A stretch of DNA of 64,000 nucleotides from Algibacillus agarilyticus (GTDB lineage Bacteria > Pseudomonadota > Gammaproteobacteria > Enterobacterales > Alteromonadaceae): positions 186,001 to 250,000 of the forward strand of contig NZ_QMED01000001.1 of NCBI RefSeq assembly GCF_003286125.1, read 5' to 3'. The stretch's first letter is position 1. The number at the start of each line of letters is the position of its first letter. Below the pieces are notes generated by a model that was not told the origin of the DNA, ran no database searches, and saw nothing but the letters and a program-made list of their open reading frames with translations. Shown here in pieces: positions 26,926 through 35,688 of this stretch. A program made the translations under genes and the position numbers.

Positions 26926-29900
26926 TTATTGAGGTGTGACCCAACTTTTACCATATTGAATAGCATCTAATACATTAATTGCTTGAATTTCTGAAAAATC
27001 ATTCCAAAGTAATGATTCCAGTGTGACAGAATGGCGACGTATTCTTCCTCTATTACCAACAACGTCACACTCAATATCTTCTAGACTAAAACTATCTTTG
27101 GGTATCGCAATATAATCCGTATATTCAACATAACCTTTCACATTTGATAGTGATTTAATCAAACAGGATAAGTATAATTTTTTTTGAGGTAAGGTCGAAT
27201 TACAAAATTGATATTTAGGTAAAAACAACTTCACCTTGTGACTATTTAATAAAAATTTAGGGAGGAAAGTACATCGTCTAATGTGCACTAACGGATGCTC
27301 GCCATTAAATAAGCTTTCTTTATTACCATCTAAATTGCCTAACCAAAAAAAATAAGAAAGGTGAGGTTCATTATTTAATTGCTCATCTAAATATTGAAAG
27401 CTTTGTAATGGAACATTAAGACGTATAAGGTTATTACTATCATGTAGTAAGCTATAACTACACTTATAATCAATTAAATCTAACCATACTTTACCACATT
27501 CTGTAGCAGTATCAGGGTTGTCTTCTTCCCCAAAAGAAAAAATACTATTAACCATGCACTCAAAATAGGTAAAACTATTGTGTTGATCTTCAGTATAAAT
27601 GCTTGCAGTCAGTTTAGCGGCTGCTTTTCTAAGTAACACAGTTTCTCGTTGTGATGTTAAAGAAGAACAAAAATCAAACGCTTTCGGATCATCAATAAAG
27701 TCACCTTTAATGGTCTGCAATGTTGATAACCATTCTTCTAAAACTTGCTGGCATAAATTAAGGTGGTCAGGCGTATTTAAACATTTTGTAAACGTCGCAT
27801 TTATATAGTTAACCGTCCCATACAGCAAATAAAACAATAACGATTTACCGTGTTGATATGAGGTAAACAGCAATGTTTTTTGTTCTTCAATTAATCGTTC
27901 TACATCTTCAATACACGTTATTGATTGTTGTGATTTTTCAATAAATACCGTTAATTCATTTTTTAGCACTTCAGCTTGAAATTTAGCGTTAAAACGATCT
28001 TGATAGTTTTGCTCTGGATCAGCATCTTTAAATACGTTATGTCGAAGTGAACGAAGTGCATTCGTTTTATCAGTATGACTATTGGTAAGTAATATCAAAT
28101 CCCCTTTTAATGGGATTGAACCAATGACTCTTGCGCCATCGCTACAATTAAAGCAATCCACTTTTTGTGACGCCAGCGTTTCTTCGATAATCGCTTTAGA
28201 GACTTTAAATTCTTGTTTGGTAAAAACGGTAGGTCGAAAGTTACCTGGAATAACAATCGAGGTATTGTTTTTCGCCGCATAATCAAACATCTCTTTACCA
28301 TTTTCTTGGTAATATCCTGATTGTTTAGAATGATGATTTTTGTTATCGACAAAACCTAAATCTACACCCATCAAGTAAATTTGATTAAAACCTATTTTAG
28401 TAAACAGGTTAATAGCGAAGTTAGATACGGTTGGAAAAGCATATTGCAACTCTTCAAAGTTGTCGGCACCTAAAATTTCGAGCGCAGAAACAGTCGAAGA
28501 TTCACCATCTTTAAATGCAATGAGTACATCTTTAAATAAATCACACGTATCAGGGTGAATGCCATTACAAGATAATAGTGTAATGTTTTTAAGATATTCA
28601 AAGTCACCTACACGGCAACACCAATCATAAGTGGAACGATTTAATTCAATTTCTGCGTGGTAATCAGGCGTAATACCATTTTTGTACAGTGGCATGAGTG
28701 CGGTGCCACATGAAACGACAATGGCTTGATCGCGCCACTCTTTAATTACCTCAATTAAACTGTCAAGTGATGGCCCGTTACCCACTAAAAATATTGGAAC
28801 GTTTTTTTCGTTAAATGAAATTAATTTTTCCGGGTTTTTAGCTAAAAAGGGATAATGACGATTTATCGTTTCAGTCGTATGGGCAATACCATAACGTGCA
28901 TGATCATAATATTCGCCCATCGATATAACAATTTGTAATTGCTCACGTAACTGTGCAACGGCTTTGACAAGTTCAGAATTATAATAGCATTGATAAAAAT
29001 AGGTATTCGCTAATATATAAGGTCCTACAGCGTAAAACTGGCGTAATAAATCACGAAATAAATTACTGCCATCATCACCAACATTGATATATAAGCGACC
29101 TTCTGCCTTATCAACTTTCTCTAAAATACCGGCCCAATCGGTGGCAAATAAAGATGCATAGAAAAAGTCTCTATTGGGTTCGCATAAGAATAATTTTTCA
29201 ACCTTCTTTTCTGATAGTAAATGCTCTATTTGATAACCTAAACCCACACCAAATATAATTAATGACTTAAGCGTTTCAGGTAAATCACCTACATCTTCTT
29301 CTACTTCTTTTAATAACTTTTCTGTTGAGGCAACCAGTTGGTAATGCAAATATTGTTTTAGTTTAGTGCCGGTATAACCTAAAACTAAACCGTCTTTATT
29401 TGGGTATTGACTAAAATGTTCGTAATTTAAAATGGATTCTTTTTTTGGTGAGTTACCGTAATAAGCAATTAATGTTTCTTTTTGAATTATATTTATTTCA
29501 CCATCTGCCGCTTTAATCGGTAACCAATTCTTAGGTTGATAATTTTTAAACTCTTCATGAATGTCTGGAAAATAATATTTAAACGCGGTTAAATTCTTTT
29601 GGAAAACATCATCATTATTAGGGTCTACCGAACTATAATCTTCAACGCTTATGCTTTGTGTCCAATGCGGTAAACTTTGAATATAGTTAGCATATTGATA
29701 GCTAAAGCCATCCTTAATAATACGTGACCAAGGCTTATTTTTTAAATCTAATTCAATGGCATCAAAAATGGGATGGTTATAATGCTTGTAAAAATAAAAT
29801 TCATTTATCGAAAAATGTGCTTTTAATTCTTCTATATCACTAATTAAATCACGACCATCTTTTTCTAACTGAAAGTAAATAGAAGTCCCTTTTTTATCCG

Positions 29901-30483
29901 CTATGTCTAAAATGTCTTGCCATTGAGCTACAGCCGCTGAGCATTGAAAATACTGACGCTCTGGTTCGTATATGACTAAATGGTTAATTTTATGCTGTTC
30001 GACTAACAATAATAGGTGCTTAGCAAGCCCAATACCAAAAACGATAAGTAAATTAACCTCGGTAGGCAACGCTTTATACGTTTGATACTTTTGGTAACTA
30101 GCCAGTGAAGTTAACGGATCGAGACTTTCACCGCTCTCTAGATTTTGGTCAGTTGATTCTGAAATAGAACGATTAATATCAACATAAGGAGCGTGTTGTG
30201 TAAAAACATCAAACTGTTTTTTTACTTCTCGATCGGGATCTAAACCATAAAAAGCACGTCCGGCTCCATAATCGACAATATTAAATTGACTGTTTTGATT
30301 TAAGAAAAAAGCAATATTCTGCGTGTTGGTATCTTGTATATCACCCACTAAAGAAGGTATATGGCGAGCAAAAGCGGAGACATTTTTTTTATGGTTTTGT
30401 TTAATATACAAAGAAGATTGGTTTTCAATTTCAGTTTGCGCATCTTCATCTTTTTCAAGATGCATGCGAATATCTTTTAACAT
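26926..30483 (-). CDS. maf: Maf-family (DUF115/MptE-like) flagellin glycosylation protein
   Basis: About 1185 aa from the ATG at 30483, preceded by GAGAGAG; the in-frame TTG at 30489 is less likely. The MAF/DUF115 core is around residues 560-720: VPIFLVGNGPSLDSL, VVSCGTAL, PDYHAEIELN and IYLMGVDLGF. Before it are two similar Rossmann-like blocks, one near residues 144-185 (LIVFGIGLAKH, IYEPERQYF) and one near 405-447 (LIIFGVGLGYQ, LCEPNRDFF). Maf proteins are required for adding pseudaminic or legionaminic acid to flagellin in the cytoplasm. It lies between the Pse operon and the second sugar set and has a probable sigma-54 promoter upstream. Confidence 0.9.
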   Translation of the reverse strand: MLKDIRMHLEKDEDAQTEIENQSSLYIKQNHKKNVSAFARHIPSLVGDIQDTNTQNIAFFLNQNSQFNIVDYGAGRAFYGLDPDREVKKQFDVFTQHAPYVDINRSISESTDQNLESGESLDPLTSLASYQKYQTYKALPTEVNLLIVFGIGLAKHLLLLVEQHKINHLVIYEPERQYFQCSAAVAQWQDILDIADKKGTSIYFQLEKDGRDLISDIEELKAHFSINEFYFYKHYNHPIFDAIELDLKNKPWSRIIKDGFSYQYANYIQSLPHWTQSISVEDYSSVDPNNDDVFQKNLTAFKYYFPDIHEEFKNYQPKNWLPIKAADGEINIIQKETLIAYYGNSPKKESILNYEHFSQYPNKDGLVLGYTGTKLKQYLHYQLVASTEKLLKEVEEDVGDLPETLKSLIIFGVGLGYQIEHLLSEKKVEKLFLCEPNRDFFYASLFATDWAGILEKVDKAEGRLYINVGDDGSNLFRDLLRQFYAVGPYILANTYFYQCYYNSELVKAVAQLREQLQIVISMGEYYDHARYGIAHTTETINRHYPFLAKNPEKLISFNEKNVPIFLVGNGPSLDSLIEVIKEWRDQAIVVSCGTALMPLYKNGITPDYHAEIELNRSTYDWCCRVGDFEYLKNITLLSCNGIHPDTCDLFKDVLIAFKDGESSTVSALEILGADNFEELQYAFPTVSNFAINLFTKIGFNQIYLMGVDLGFVDNKNHHSKQSGYYQENGKEMFDYAAKNNTSIVIPGNFRPTVFTKQEFKVSKAIIEETLASQKVDCFNCSDGARVIGSIPLKGDLILLTNSHTDKTNALRSLRHNVFKDADPEQNYQDRFNAKFQAEVLKNELTVFIEKSQQSITCIEDVERLIEEQKTLLFTSYQHGKSLLFYLLYGTVNYINATFTKCLNTPDHLNLCQQVLEEWLSTLQTIKGDFIDDPKAFDFCSSLTSQRETVLLRKAAAKLTASIYTEDQHNSFTYFECMVNSIFSFGEEDNPDTATECGKVWLDLIDYKCSYSLLHDSNNLIRLNVPLQSFQYLDEQLNNEPHLSYFFWLGNLDGNKESLFNGEHPLVHIRRCTFLPKFLLNSHKVKLFLPKYQFCNSTLPQKKLYLSCLIKSLSNVKGYVEYTDYIAIPKDSFSLEDIECDVVGNRGRIRRHSVTLESLLWNDFSEIQAINVLDAIQYGKSWVTPQ

Positions 30484-30632
30484 CCCCAATCTCTCTCTAT
30501 TATTATTTTAATTTGATGCAACTAACGTACTTTATAAATAGTATATTGAGTAAACAAGCAATAATTTTTTAAGCTTACCTATACGTCAGTTATTTGACTT
30601 CACGACAATTATTTTCTTTATTATCAATTAGT

Positions 30633-30649
30633 AGCAATATTTTTGCCAA
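30633..30649 (-). promoter_or_regulatory. Probable sigma-54 promoter for maf
   Basis: On the minus strand the sequence reads TTGGCAAAAATATTGCT. It keeps the -24 GG and -12 GC separated by exactly 10 bases and matches TGGCA and TTGCT of the sigma-54 consensus. The predicted transcript start is about 135 bases before the maf ATG, inside the 176-bp gap between the GNAT gene and maf. It would tie glycosylation to the flagellar cascade. Confidence 0.6.
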
Positions 30650-30665
30650 TGTTTTTACAATCTAA

Positions 30666-31217
30666 CTAACTGTTCGTTAAAATATGTTCAAAAGGCGCTA
30701 TGTATTTTTTAAACCGCTTTTTATTGATCCAATCTTCGCGGTGCAATTCCATAAGATGCACATCATAAACGTTACCCTTTTTATAAATATGCTCTTGCCA
30801 TACCCCAACTTCACGATAGCCGTGTAATTTATGCAACTTGACCACTTGTGTATTATTACTCATCACTTCAGCTGTAATTTTATTTATCGAGGGATCAAGA
30901 AATACAAAATTATAAAAGTAAGGCGGGACTAACCCGCCTAAATTTTTACACGCTTGGTCACCTATATAAAATCCCCAACTGCAACGTTTATGTTCACGTG
31001 AAATATCATTTTGGCTAATCACACCAATCGGCGATTGTTGATAATAAATTACCCAATAATTCACATCAGTTCGTTGTTTTAAGTTTTCAAACCAAGCCAA
31101 TTGCAATTGTGGGTCGGGCGATATATCCGAAAACATAAACTCACTCACGGCAGAACTTAAACGCCAAGCTAAAACCAGCGATAAATGTGCACGATCAAGA
31201 CGTTTAAATTCAAACAT
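30666..31217 (-). CDS. pseH: GNAT N-acyltransferase, PseH-like
   Basis: 183 aa GNAT fold of the length usual for PseH. The start FEFKRLDRAHLSLVLAWR matches the PseH pattern where W-R follows the first helix. Acyl-CoA-binding features are in YWVIYYQQSPIGVISQNDI and CKNLGGLVPPYFYNF, and KLHKLHGYREVGVWQEHIYK is the late motif. PseH N-acetylates the C4 amine of the pseudaminic acid precursor. Here the gene follows an acyl carrier protein, a reductase and an acyl-AMP ligase, so the donor could be a longer or hydroxylated acyl-ACP instead of acetyl-CoA; that is inference. It ends the Pse block. Confidence 0.85.
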   Translation of the reverse strand: MFEFKRLDRAHLSLVLAWRLSSAVSEFMFSDISPDPQLQLAWFENLKQRTDVNYWVIYYQQSPIGVISQNDISREHKRCSWGFYIGDQACKNLGGLVPPYFYNFVFLDPSINKITAEVMSNNTQVVKLHKLHGYREVGVWQEHIYKKGNVYDVHLMELHREDWINKKRFKKYIAPFEHILTNS

Positions 31218-31219
31218 AA

Positions 31220-32575
31220 TTATAAGGTTCGCATTTTTTTAAAGCGCGGGCTGTATTGCTCACTGTCACTGAAGGTTAATTTGGCCGGGATTTGAAAAGA
31301 CTCAAGTGATGTTAAACAATGCGCTTTCAATTGAGCTTTAATAGCACGTTTATCAAAAACGTCATCATGTGCGGTTAAACGTAATTTGGCACAAACGATG
31401 TTGCCTAAAATAGCATTTCGCTCGCTATAAACTTCAGCTTCGGCCACCCAAGGTAATTGCATAATCACCGATTCAATTTCGGCAGGGTACACTTTTTGCC
31501 CGCCAACGTTAATAATTTCTGACTGACGACCTAACACTTTAATATATTCGCCCGATACTTCAACTTGATCACCTGTATGAAACCAGCCATCGTCGGTATA
31601 AGGGCTCGGCGCATTTAAATACCCTAGCATACCTGAGTAAGCTTTAATTTCTAAAATGCCATCATCTGTCACTCGGGTTTCAAAACCTTCACCGCCAATT
31701 TTCATCCATAACGAATCAGAGCTTTTAGATTTTGACCGCAAAATACCCAGCTCCGATAATCCATAGGTTTGCAATAATTTAATATGCGGAAATAATTGAG
31801 TAAAACGCAGCAAAGTTGACTCTGGCATCGGCTCTGTACCATAAGTCACCGTTTTTAACGACGTTAAGTTGAATCGTTTATATGCTTCACTGATTAAAAT
31901 TAAATTAATAAACGTCGGCGATGTTGGCAACAGATCGGCTTGATATTTATCTATCGTCGATAAAACCGTATCAGGTGTTCTATCACTTACGGTGATAACA
32001 CACCCCGCATTAGCAAGCGTATATAACAACGTATTTACGCCACCAATATGGTCATATAATAAAAAAGTAATCGCTCTTAACGCGTGTCTCTGTACTTTAA
32101 ATTTTTCAAGTAATTTAGCTAAGTCGTGTACTGCGGCTTTACTTTTTCCAGTTGAACCAGACGAGAATAAGATAAGACCAGGGGCGGCAAGTTGTTTTAA
32201 CGCATCAAAATAAGCGTGCTTTGCAGCGGTATTTGTTTGCACACACGCAAACTCATCTGAATCACTTAAGGTAATAACAAATTCAGCCTGTGATGTTTCA
32301 ATAAACTCTTGTTTTTTATGCGCAACGGATTCAGTAATAGGCACGATCACACATTGTTTTTCAATCAGTGCTAGTAATAACGCGATCGCATTAGGTGAAT
32401 AATCGGCCTCAATCATCACGACTTTACCTGGTTTAATATTTAAATCAGGTAAAGTGTGTAACCAGTGTTGTGTTTTATTTAATAACCATTCATAAGAATA
32501 CAGCGTATCGTGCCAAACAATGGCGTCTTTGTTTTTATTATTGTTAAAAGTGGCCAGTAAAAAATCGATATACAT
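31220..32575 (-). CDS. AMP-dependent acyl ligase (ANL superfamily)
   Basis: 451 aa, somewhat shorter than standard acyl-CoA synthetases (about 500-550). ATP-binding A3 motif is LILFSSGSTGKSKAAV, the A5 region is LLQTYGLSELG, A7 is GWFHTGDQVE and A8 is VLGRQSEIINVGGQKVYP. The C-terminal K in FKKMRTL may be the adenylation Lys. It should adenylate a carboxylic acid and load it on the acyl carrier protein encoded two genes upstream. With the SDR between them the trio could supply a 3-hydroxyacyl group to an aminosugar. Similar acyl genes occur in the flagellin glycosylation island of Pseudomonas aeruginosa PAK. It overlaps the SDR gene by 1 bp. Confidence 0.85.
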   Translation of the reverse strand: MYIDFLLATFNNNKNKDAIVWHDTLYSYEWLLNKTQHWLHTLPDLNIKPGKVVMIEADYSPNAIALLLALIEKQCVIVPITESVAHKKQEFIETSQAEFVITLSDSDEFACVQTNTAAKHAYFDALKQLAAPGLILFSSGSTGKSKAAVHDLAKLLEKFKVQRHALRAITFLLYDHIGGVNTLLYTLANAGCVITVSDRTPDTVLSTIDKYQADLLPTSPTFINLILISEAYKRFNLTSLKTVTYGTEPMPESTLLRFTQLFPHIKLLQTYGLSELGILRSKSKSSDSLWMKIGGEGFETRVTDDGILEIKAYSGMLGYLNAPSPYTDDGWFHTGDQVEVSGEYIKVLGRQSEIINVGGQKVYPAEIESVIMQLPWVAEAEVYSERNAILGNIVCAKLRLTAHDDVFDKRAIKAQLKAHCLTSLESFQIPAKLTFSDSEQYSPRFKKMRTL

Positions 32576-33282
32576 TAAGCACCGCCTAAATAAACTATTT
32601 GCCCGGTTATAAAATCACTCTCAGCTCGTGTGAAAAATTCAATGACATTTTTCACATCATCAAATTCGCCTAATCGTTTGATACTTTGCTTATTTAACAA
32701 ATTTTCGATTTTGTCGGCCGGTACATTTTTTATCAAATCTGTTTGAATAGGACTCGGACCAATCGCATTAACCGTGACACCAAATTCAGCAAACTCTTTT
32801 GCTAAAATTTTGGTTAAGGTTTCTATAGCCGATTTAGAAGCAGCATATATCGCTTCACCTTCTAAATTAAAGGGCACCGCGACGGTTGAAAAATTGACTA
32901 TGCGGCCAAATTTATTTTTACGCATGAGTTTAACGGCTTCACGACAAAACAAAAAACTCGCAAATACATTGGTCGAGAACACTCGCTCAACGGATTCTAA
33001 TGGGGTTAAAATTGCATGATTCATCGCGGCGACCCCCGCATTGTTAATCAAAAAATCAAGACGCCGATGTTTTTTTCTAATGGTCGAAAATAAGCGTTTC
33101 ACTTGAAGCTCGTCAGTGATATCGACTTGAAAGTGCTCATAATTATCCTGTTGAATAGGACAGGCACTTCGACTACAACCAACAACGATATAACCTAATG
33201 ATAAAAACCACTGTGCAAGCGCAAGCCCTATTCCTTTGCTTGTTCCGGTGATCAAAACGACTTTTGTCTGATTAGACTGCAT
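32575..33282 (-). CDS. FabG-like SDR reductase
   Basis: 235 aa classical SDR: VLITGTSKGIGLALA loop, LINNAGVAAMN, active-site Ser in RIVNFSTVAV, YAASKSA with the catalytic pair, and GQIVYLGGA at the end. It resembles 3-oxoacyl-ACP reductases. Position between an ACP gene and an acyl-AMP ligase gene suggests it reduces a beta-ketoacyl chain held on that ACP. A sugar substrate cannot be excluded. It lies 6 bp after the ACP gene. Confidence 0.8.
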   Translation of the reverse strand: MQSNQTKVVLITGTSKGIGLALAQWFLSLGYIVVGCSRSACPIQQDNYEHFQVDITDELQVKRLFSTIRKKHRRLDFLINNAGVAAMNHAILTPLESVERVFSTNVFASFLFCREAVKLMRKNKFGRIVNFSTVAVPFNLEGEAIYAASKSAIETLTKILAKEFAEFGVTVNAIGPSPIQTDLIKNVPADKIENLLNKQSIKRLGEFDDVKNVIEFFTRAESDFITGQIVYLGGA

Positions 33283-33288
33283 AAGTAT

Positions 33289-33588
33289 TTATTCTGTTGC
33301 CGATTCAAATATATAAGCAGCCAAGGTTTCAACCGTTCTAAATGGGCTATTTTTTAACGACATGGCTTTTTCATTAGCGATAGTAAAATGAATATCAAAA
33401 TCATCCTCTAATGTTTCTTCAATCGAGAGTAACAAATTAACTAAATCAACCGAATCCATCGGGCTTTGTGGCCCATATAGAGCGGTTGAATTACCTTGTA
33501 CTATTTTCTCATTATCTTCACGAGTCGTGTTTAGCTCGTCAATAGCACGATAAATCGTCTCTAAGCATTCTTCTTTTGATAATTTCAT
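33289..33588 (-). CDS. Acyl carrier protein
   Basis: 99 aa acidic protein with the phosphopantetheine attachment segment PMDSVDLVNLLL; Ser46 is the likely carrier residue, in D-S-V instead of the more common D-S-L. Predicted helices flank it as in ACPs. It is a dedicated copy within the glycan operon, so it likely serves the adjacent ligase and reductase and not general fatty-acid synthesis. The downstream transferase may be the PseH-like GNAT or another enzyme. It sits 2 bp after pseG. Confidence 0.88.
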   Translation of the reverse strand: MKLSKEECLETIYRAIDELNTTREDNEKIVQGNSTALYGPQSPMDSVDLVNLLLSIEETLEDDFDIHFTIANEKAMSLKNSPFRTVETLAAYIFESATE

Positions 33589-33590
33589 TA

Positions 33591-34637
33591 TTATTTTGAA
33601 TCCAACTTTTTCATAAAAGCATTAATTATATTTTCGGCACCATTTAAAACAGCTTTAGCTTTCATTGTGTTATGCATTTTGATTAAACGGTTTTCATCTA
33701 GCCAAAATTGTTCAACATCAGCAACTAATTTAACTAGATTAGCGGTTTTTCTAAAGTCTAAAACATGAGCCATTTCTTGTTTACTCGCCATATTACAGGC
33801 AATTTCTTGATTATTAGCCACCATCAATAAAATCGTCGGTGTACAACAAGCTTGTAATTCGTATTGTGTGGTTCCGCCAGCCGAAATAGCTAACCGACTG
33901 CGTGCAAAAAGGGCTTCTACGTTTTGACAATTATGATGGTGTTTTAACATGCGCGGATGCGCTTGTACAAAGGGGGTTAATACGTTTAAATGCGGATAGG
34001 CCTGACCGGTTATCACATTAATAACAACTTGAGGCAAAACCACATGTAAACGCTGTAATATGCTTAAGGTTAAATTTTTCGTATCTGAACCGCCCATTAT
34101 TACCGTTATTTCATGGCGTTCAGTTACCGGGTTATCAATATTTTGATACGCAGCAAATGCTTGTCTAATGATTCTATATTGAGCGCCTAAACATAATTCA
34201 GCGGTTGACGCGGTATAACGATAATCAAGTAAACTGGCATGTTCGTTACCATTAATGATGCAGTTGGCAAAGAGTTGCCCTTGATCATTATTGTCATCAA
34301 AAACAGCAAATAAACAGTGTTTCGATATAAGCATCGATGATAATGCAAAACGATACGCTTCAGAAAACTGATAACCATCTAAGACTAACCAATCAACAGA
34401 TTTCAGCTCGACGTTTTCATTTAACCAATAAACTTCTTCTTTGGGTGTTAACAAATCAGGCATGATTAAGGCTTTAAAATGCCCGTGATTTAAAGCCTTA
34501 TACAAGGGATGCGTTGTTTTATTAATTAAAAAAGTAACATGATGCTTTGGCGAAAAATAACCTGCAAGCGCGAGGCAGCGCATTAGGTGCCCTAGCCCAA
34601 TTGATTGACTTGCATCAACACGAAATATCACGTGCAT
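33591..34637 (-). CDS. pseG: UDP-2,4-diacetamido-2,4,6-trideoxy-beta-L-altropyranose hydrolase
   Basis: 348 aa. The N-terminus FRVDASQSIGLGHLMRCLAL is the PseG signature, including the G-x-G-H catalytic His. LVLDGYQFS, ITVIMGGSDTKNLT and LAISAGGTTQYELQ are conserved UDP-binding GT-B-like elements. PseG removes UDP from the altrose derivative to give the free sugar used by PseI. Its ATG overlaps the pseI stop by 1 bp, as expected for consecutive steps. Confidence 0.92.
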   Translation of the reverse strand: MHVIFRVDASQSIGLGHLMRCLALAGYFSPKHHVTFLINKTTHPLYKALNHGHFKALIMPDLLTPKEEVYWLNENVELKSVDWLVLDGYQFSEAYRFALSSMLISKHCLFAVFDDNNDQGQLFANCIINGNEHASLLDYRYTASTAELCLGAQYRIIRQAFAAYQNIDNPVTERHEITVIMGGSDTKNLTLSILQRLHVVLPQVVINVITGQAYPHLNVLTPFVQAHPRMLKHHHNCQNVEALFARSRLAISAGGTTQYELQACCTPTILLMVANNQEIACNMASKQEMAHVLDFRKTANLVKLVADVEQFWLDENRLIKMHNTMKAKAVLNGAENIINAFMKKLDSK

Positions 34638-35680
34638 TAAAGCAAGTCATCCCATTGCAATGAATGACCTGCAATTAAATCGGCTTTAACTTGCTTGCCC
34701 AGTATCGTTTGATAATACTTTGGCGCTAAACCGATGGCAGGGCGCACTATTTTTAAATGACGCGGTTCAAGTTTATTCCCGGCTTTAATATCTTCTACGA
34801 TATAAATAGAGCGCCGGTAATATTTTGACTTCTCTTCAGCTGCGCTGCCACCATAAACAATATGACCAAGAGCTTTATGTGCTACACGACTTTGCTCACA
34901 TAGTAATTTGAACTCTGGCGGTTCGAGTGAGAACGCGGCATCAACACCTCCCGCATGGCGATCTAATACAAAGTGCTTTTCAATAACCACCGCGCCAAGC
35001 GCAACAGACGCAATTGCAGCACCAATACCTTGCGTATGATCAGACAAACCAATTTGACAACCAAAGCGAACGCGCATGTCAGTGATCGTATTTAAATTTG
35101 TATTTTCAGGTGTGGCTGGATAAGTACTCGTACATTTTAATAATACAAGCTCTTTCGCACCCGCGGCTTTAGCGGCATTTAGCGCTTCAAATATTTCAGT
35201 TTCTGTCGCCATGCCTGTCGACATAATAATGGGTTTGCCCGTGCTCGCCACTTTTTGAATAAGTGGAATATCGGTTAACTCAAATGACGCGATTTTATAA
35301 GCGGGCACATTTAACGTTTCTAAAAAATCGACAGCGTCTTCATCAAAGGGCGAACTAAAGGCAATGAGTCCTAACTGATTAGCATAGTCAAACAGCTCTG
35401 AATGCCACTCATAAGGTGTGCTGGCTTTTTGATAAAGCGAATGTAAGTGCTCACCATACCAAAGCGAATCTTTTTCGGTAATACGAAAATTATCCGAATC
35501 GACTGCTAGCGTCATTGAATCAGCAGTATAGGTTTGCAGCTTTATTGCATCAACGCCGGCATCAGCTGCCGCTTTAATCATCTGCTTTGCTAAAGCAAGA
35601 TCTTGATTATGGTTGCCCGATAACTCCGCTATAATAAAAGGAGGCTGAGAAGCATCAATTTTCCGCGCTGCGATCTGCAT
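34637..35680 (-). CDS. pseI: Pseudaminic acid synthase
   Basis: 347 aa, normal PseI/NeuB length. NeuB barrel motifs are FIIAELSGNHNQDL, KLQTYTADSMT, FSSPFDEDAV, IMSTGMATE, GLSDHTQG and EKHFVLDR. The SAF domain is near the end (SIYIVEDIKAGNKLEPRHLKIVRP). The SGNHNQ variant and the gene neighbours mark it as PseI. It condenses the PseG product with PEP to pseudaminic acid. Unlike the NeuB gene at 22.9 kb it has no extra C-terminal barrel. Confidence 0.93.
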   Translation of the reverse strand: MQIAARKIDASQPPFIIAELSGNHNQDLALAKQMIKAAADAGVDAIKLQTYTADSMTLAVDSDNFRITEKDSLWYGEHLHSLYQKASTPYEWHSELFDYANQLGLIAFSSPFDEDAVDFLETLNVPAYKIASFELTDIPLIQKVASTGKPIIMSTGMATETEIFEALNAAKAAGAKELVLLKCTSTYPATPENTNLNTITDMRVRFGCQIGLSDHTQGIGAAIASVALGAVVIEKHFVLDRHAGGVDAAFSLEPPEFKLLCEQSRVAHKALGHIVYGGSAAEEKSKYYRRSIYIVEDIKAGNKLEPRHLKIVRPAIGLAPKYYQTILGKQVKADLIAGHSLQWDDLL

Positions 35681-35688
35681 ACAAACCT

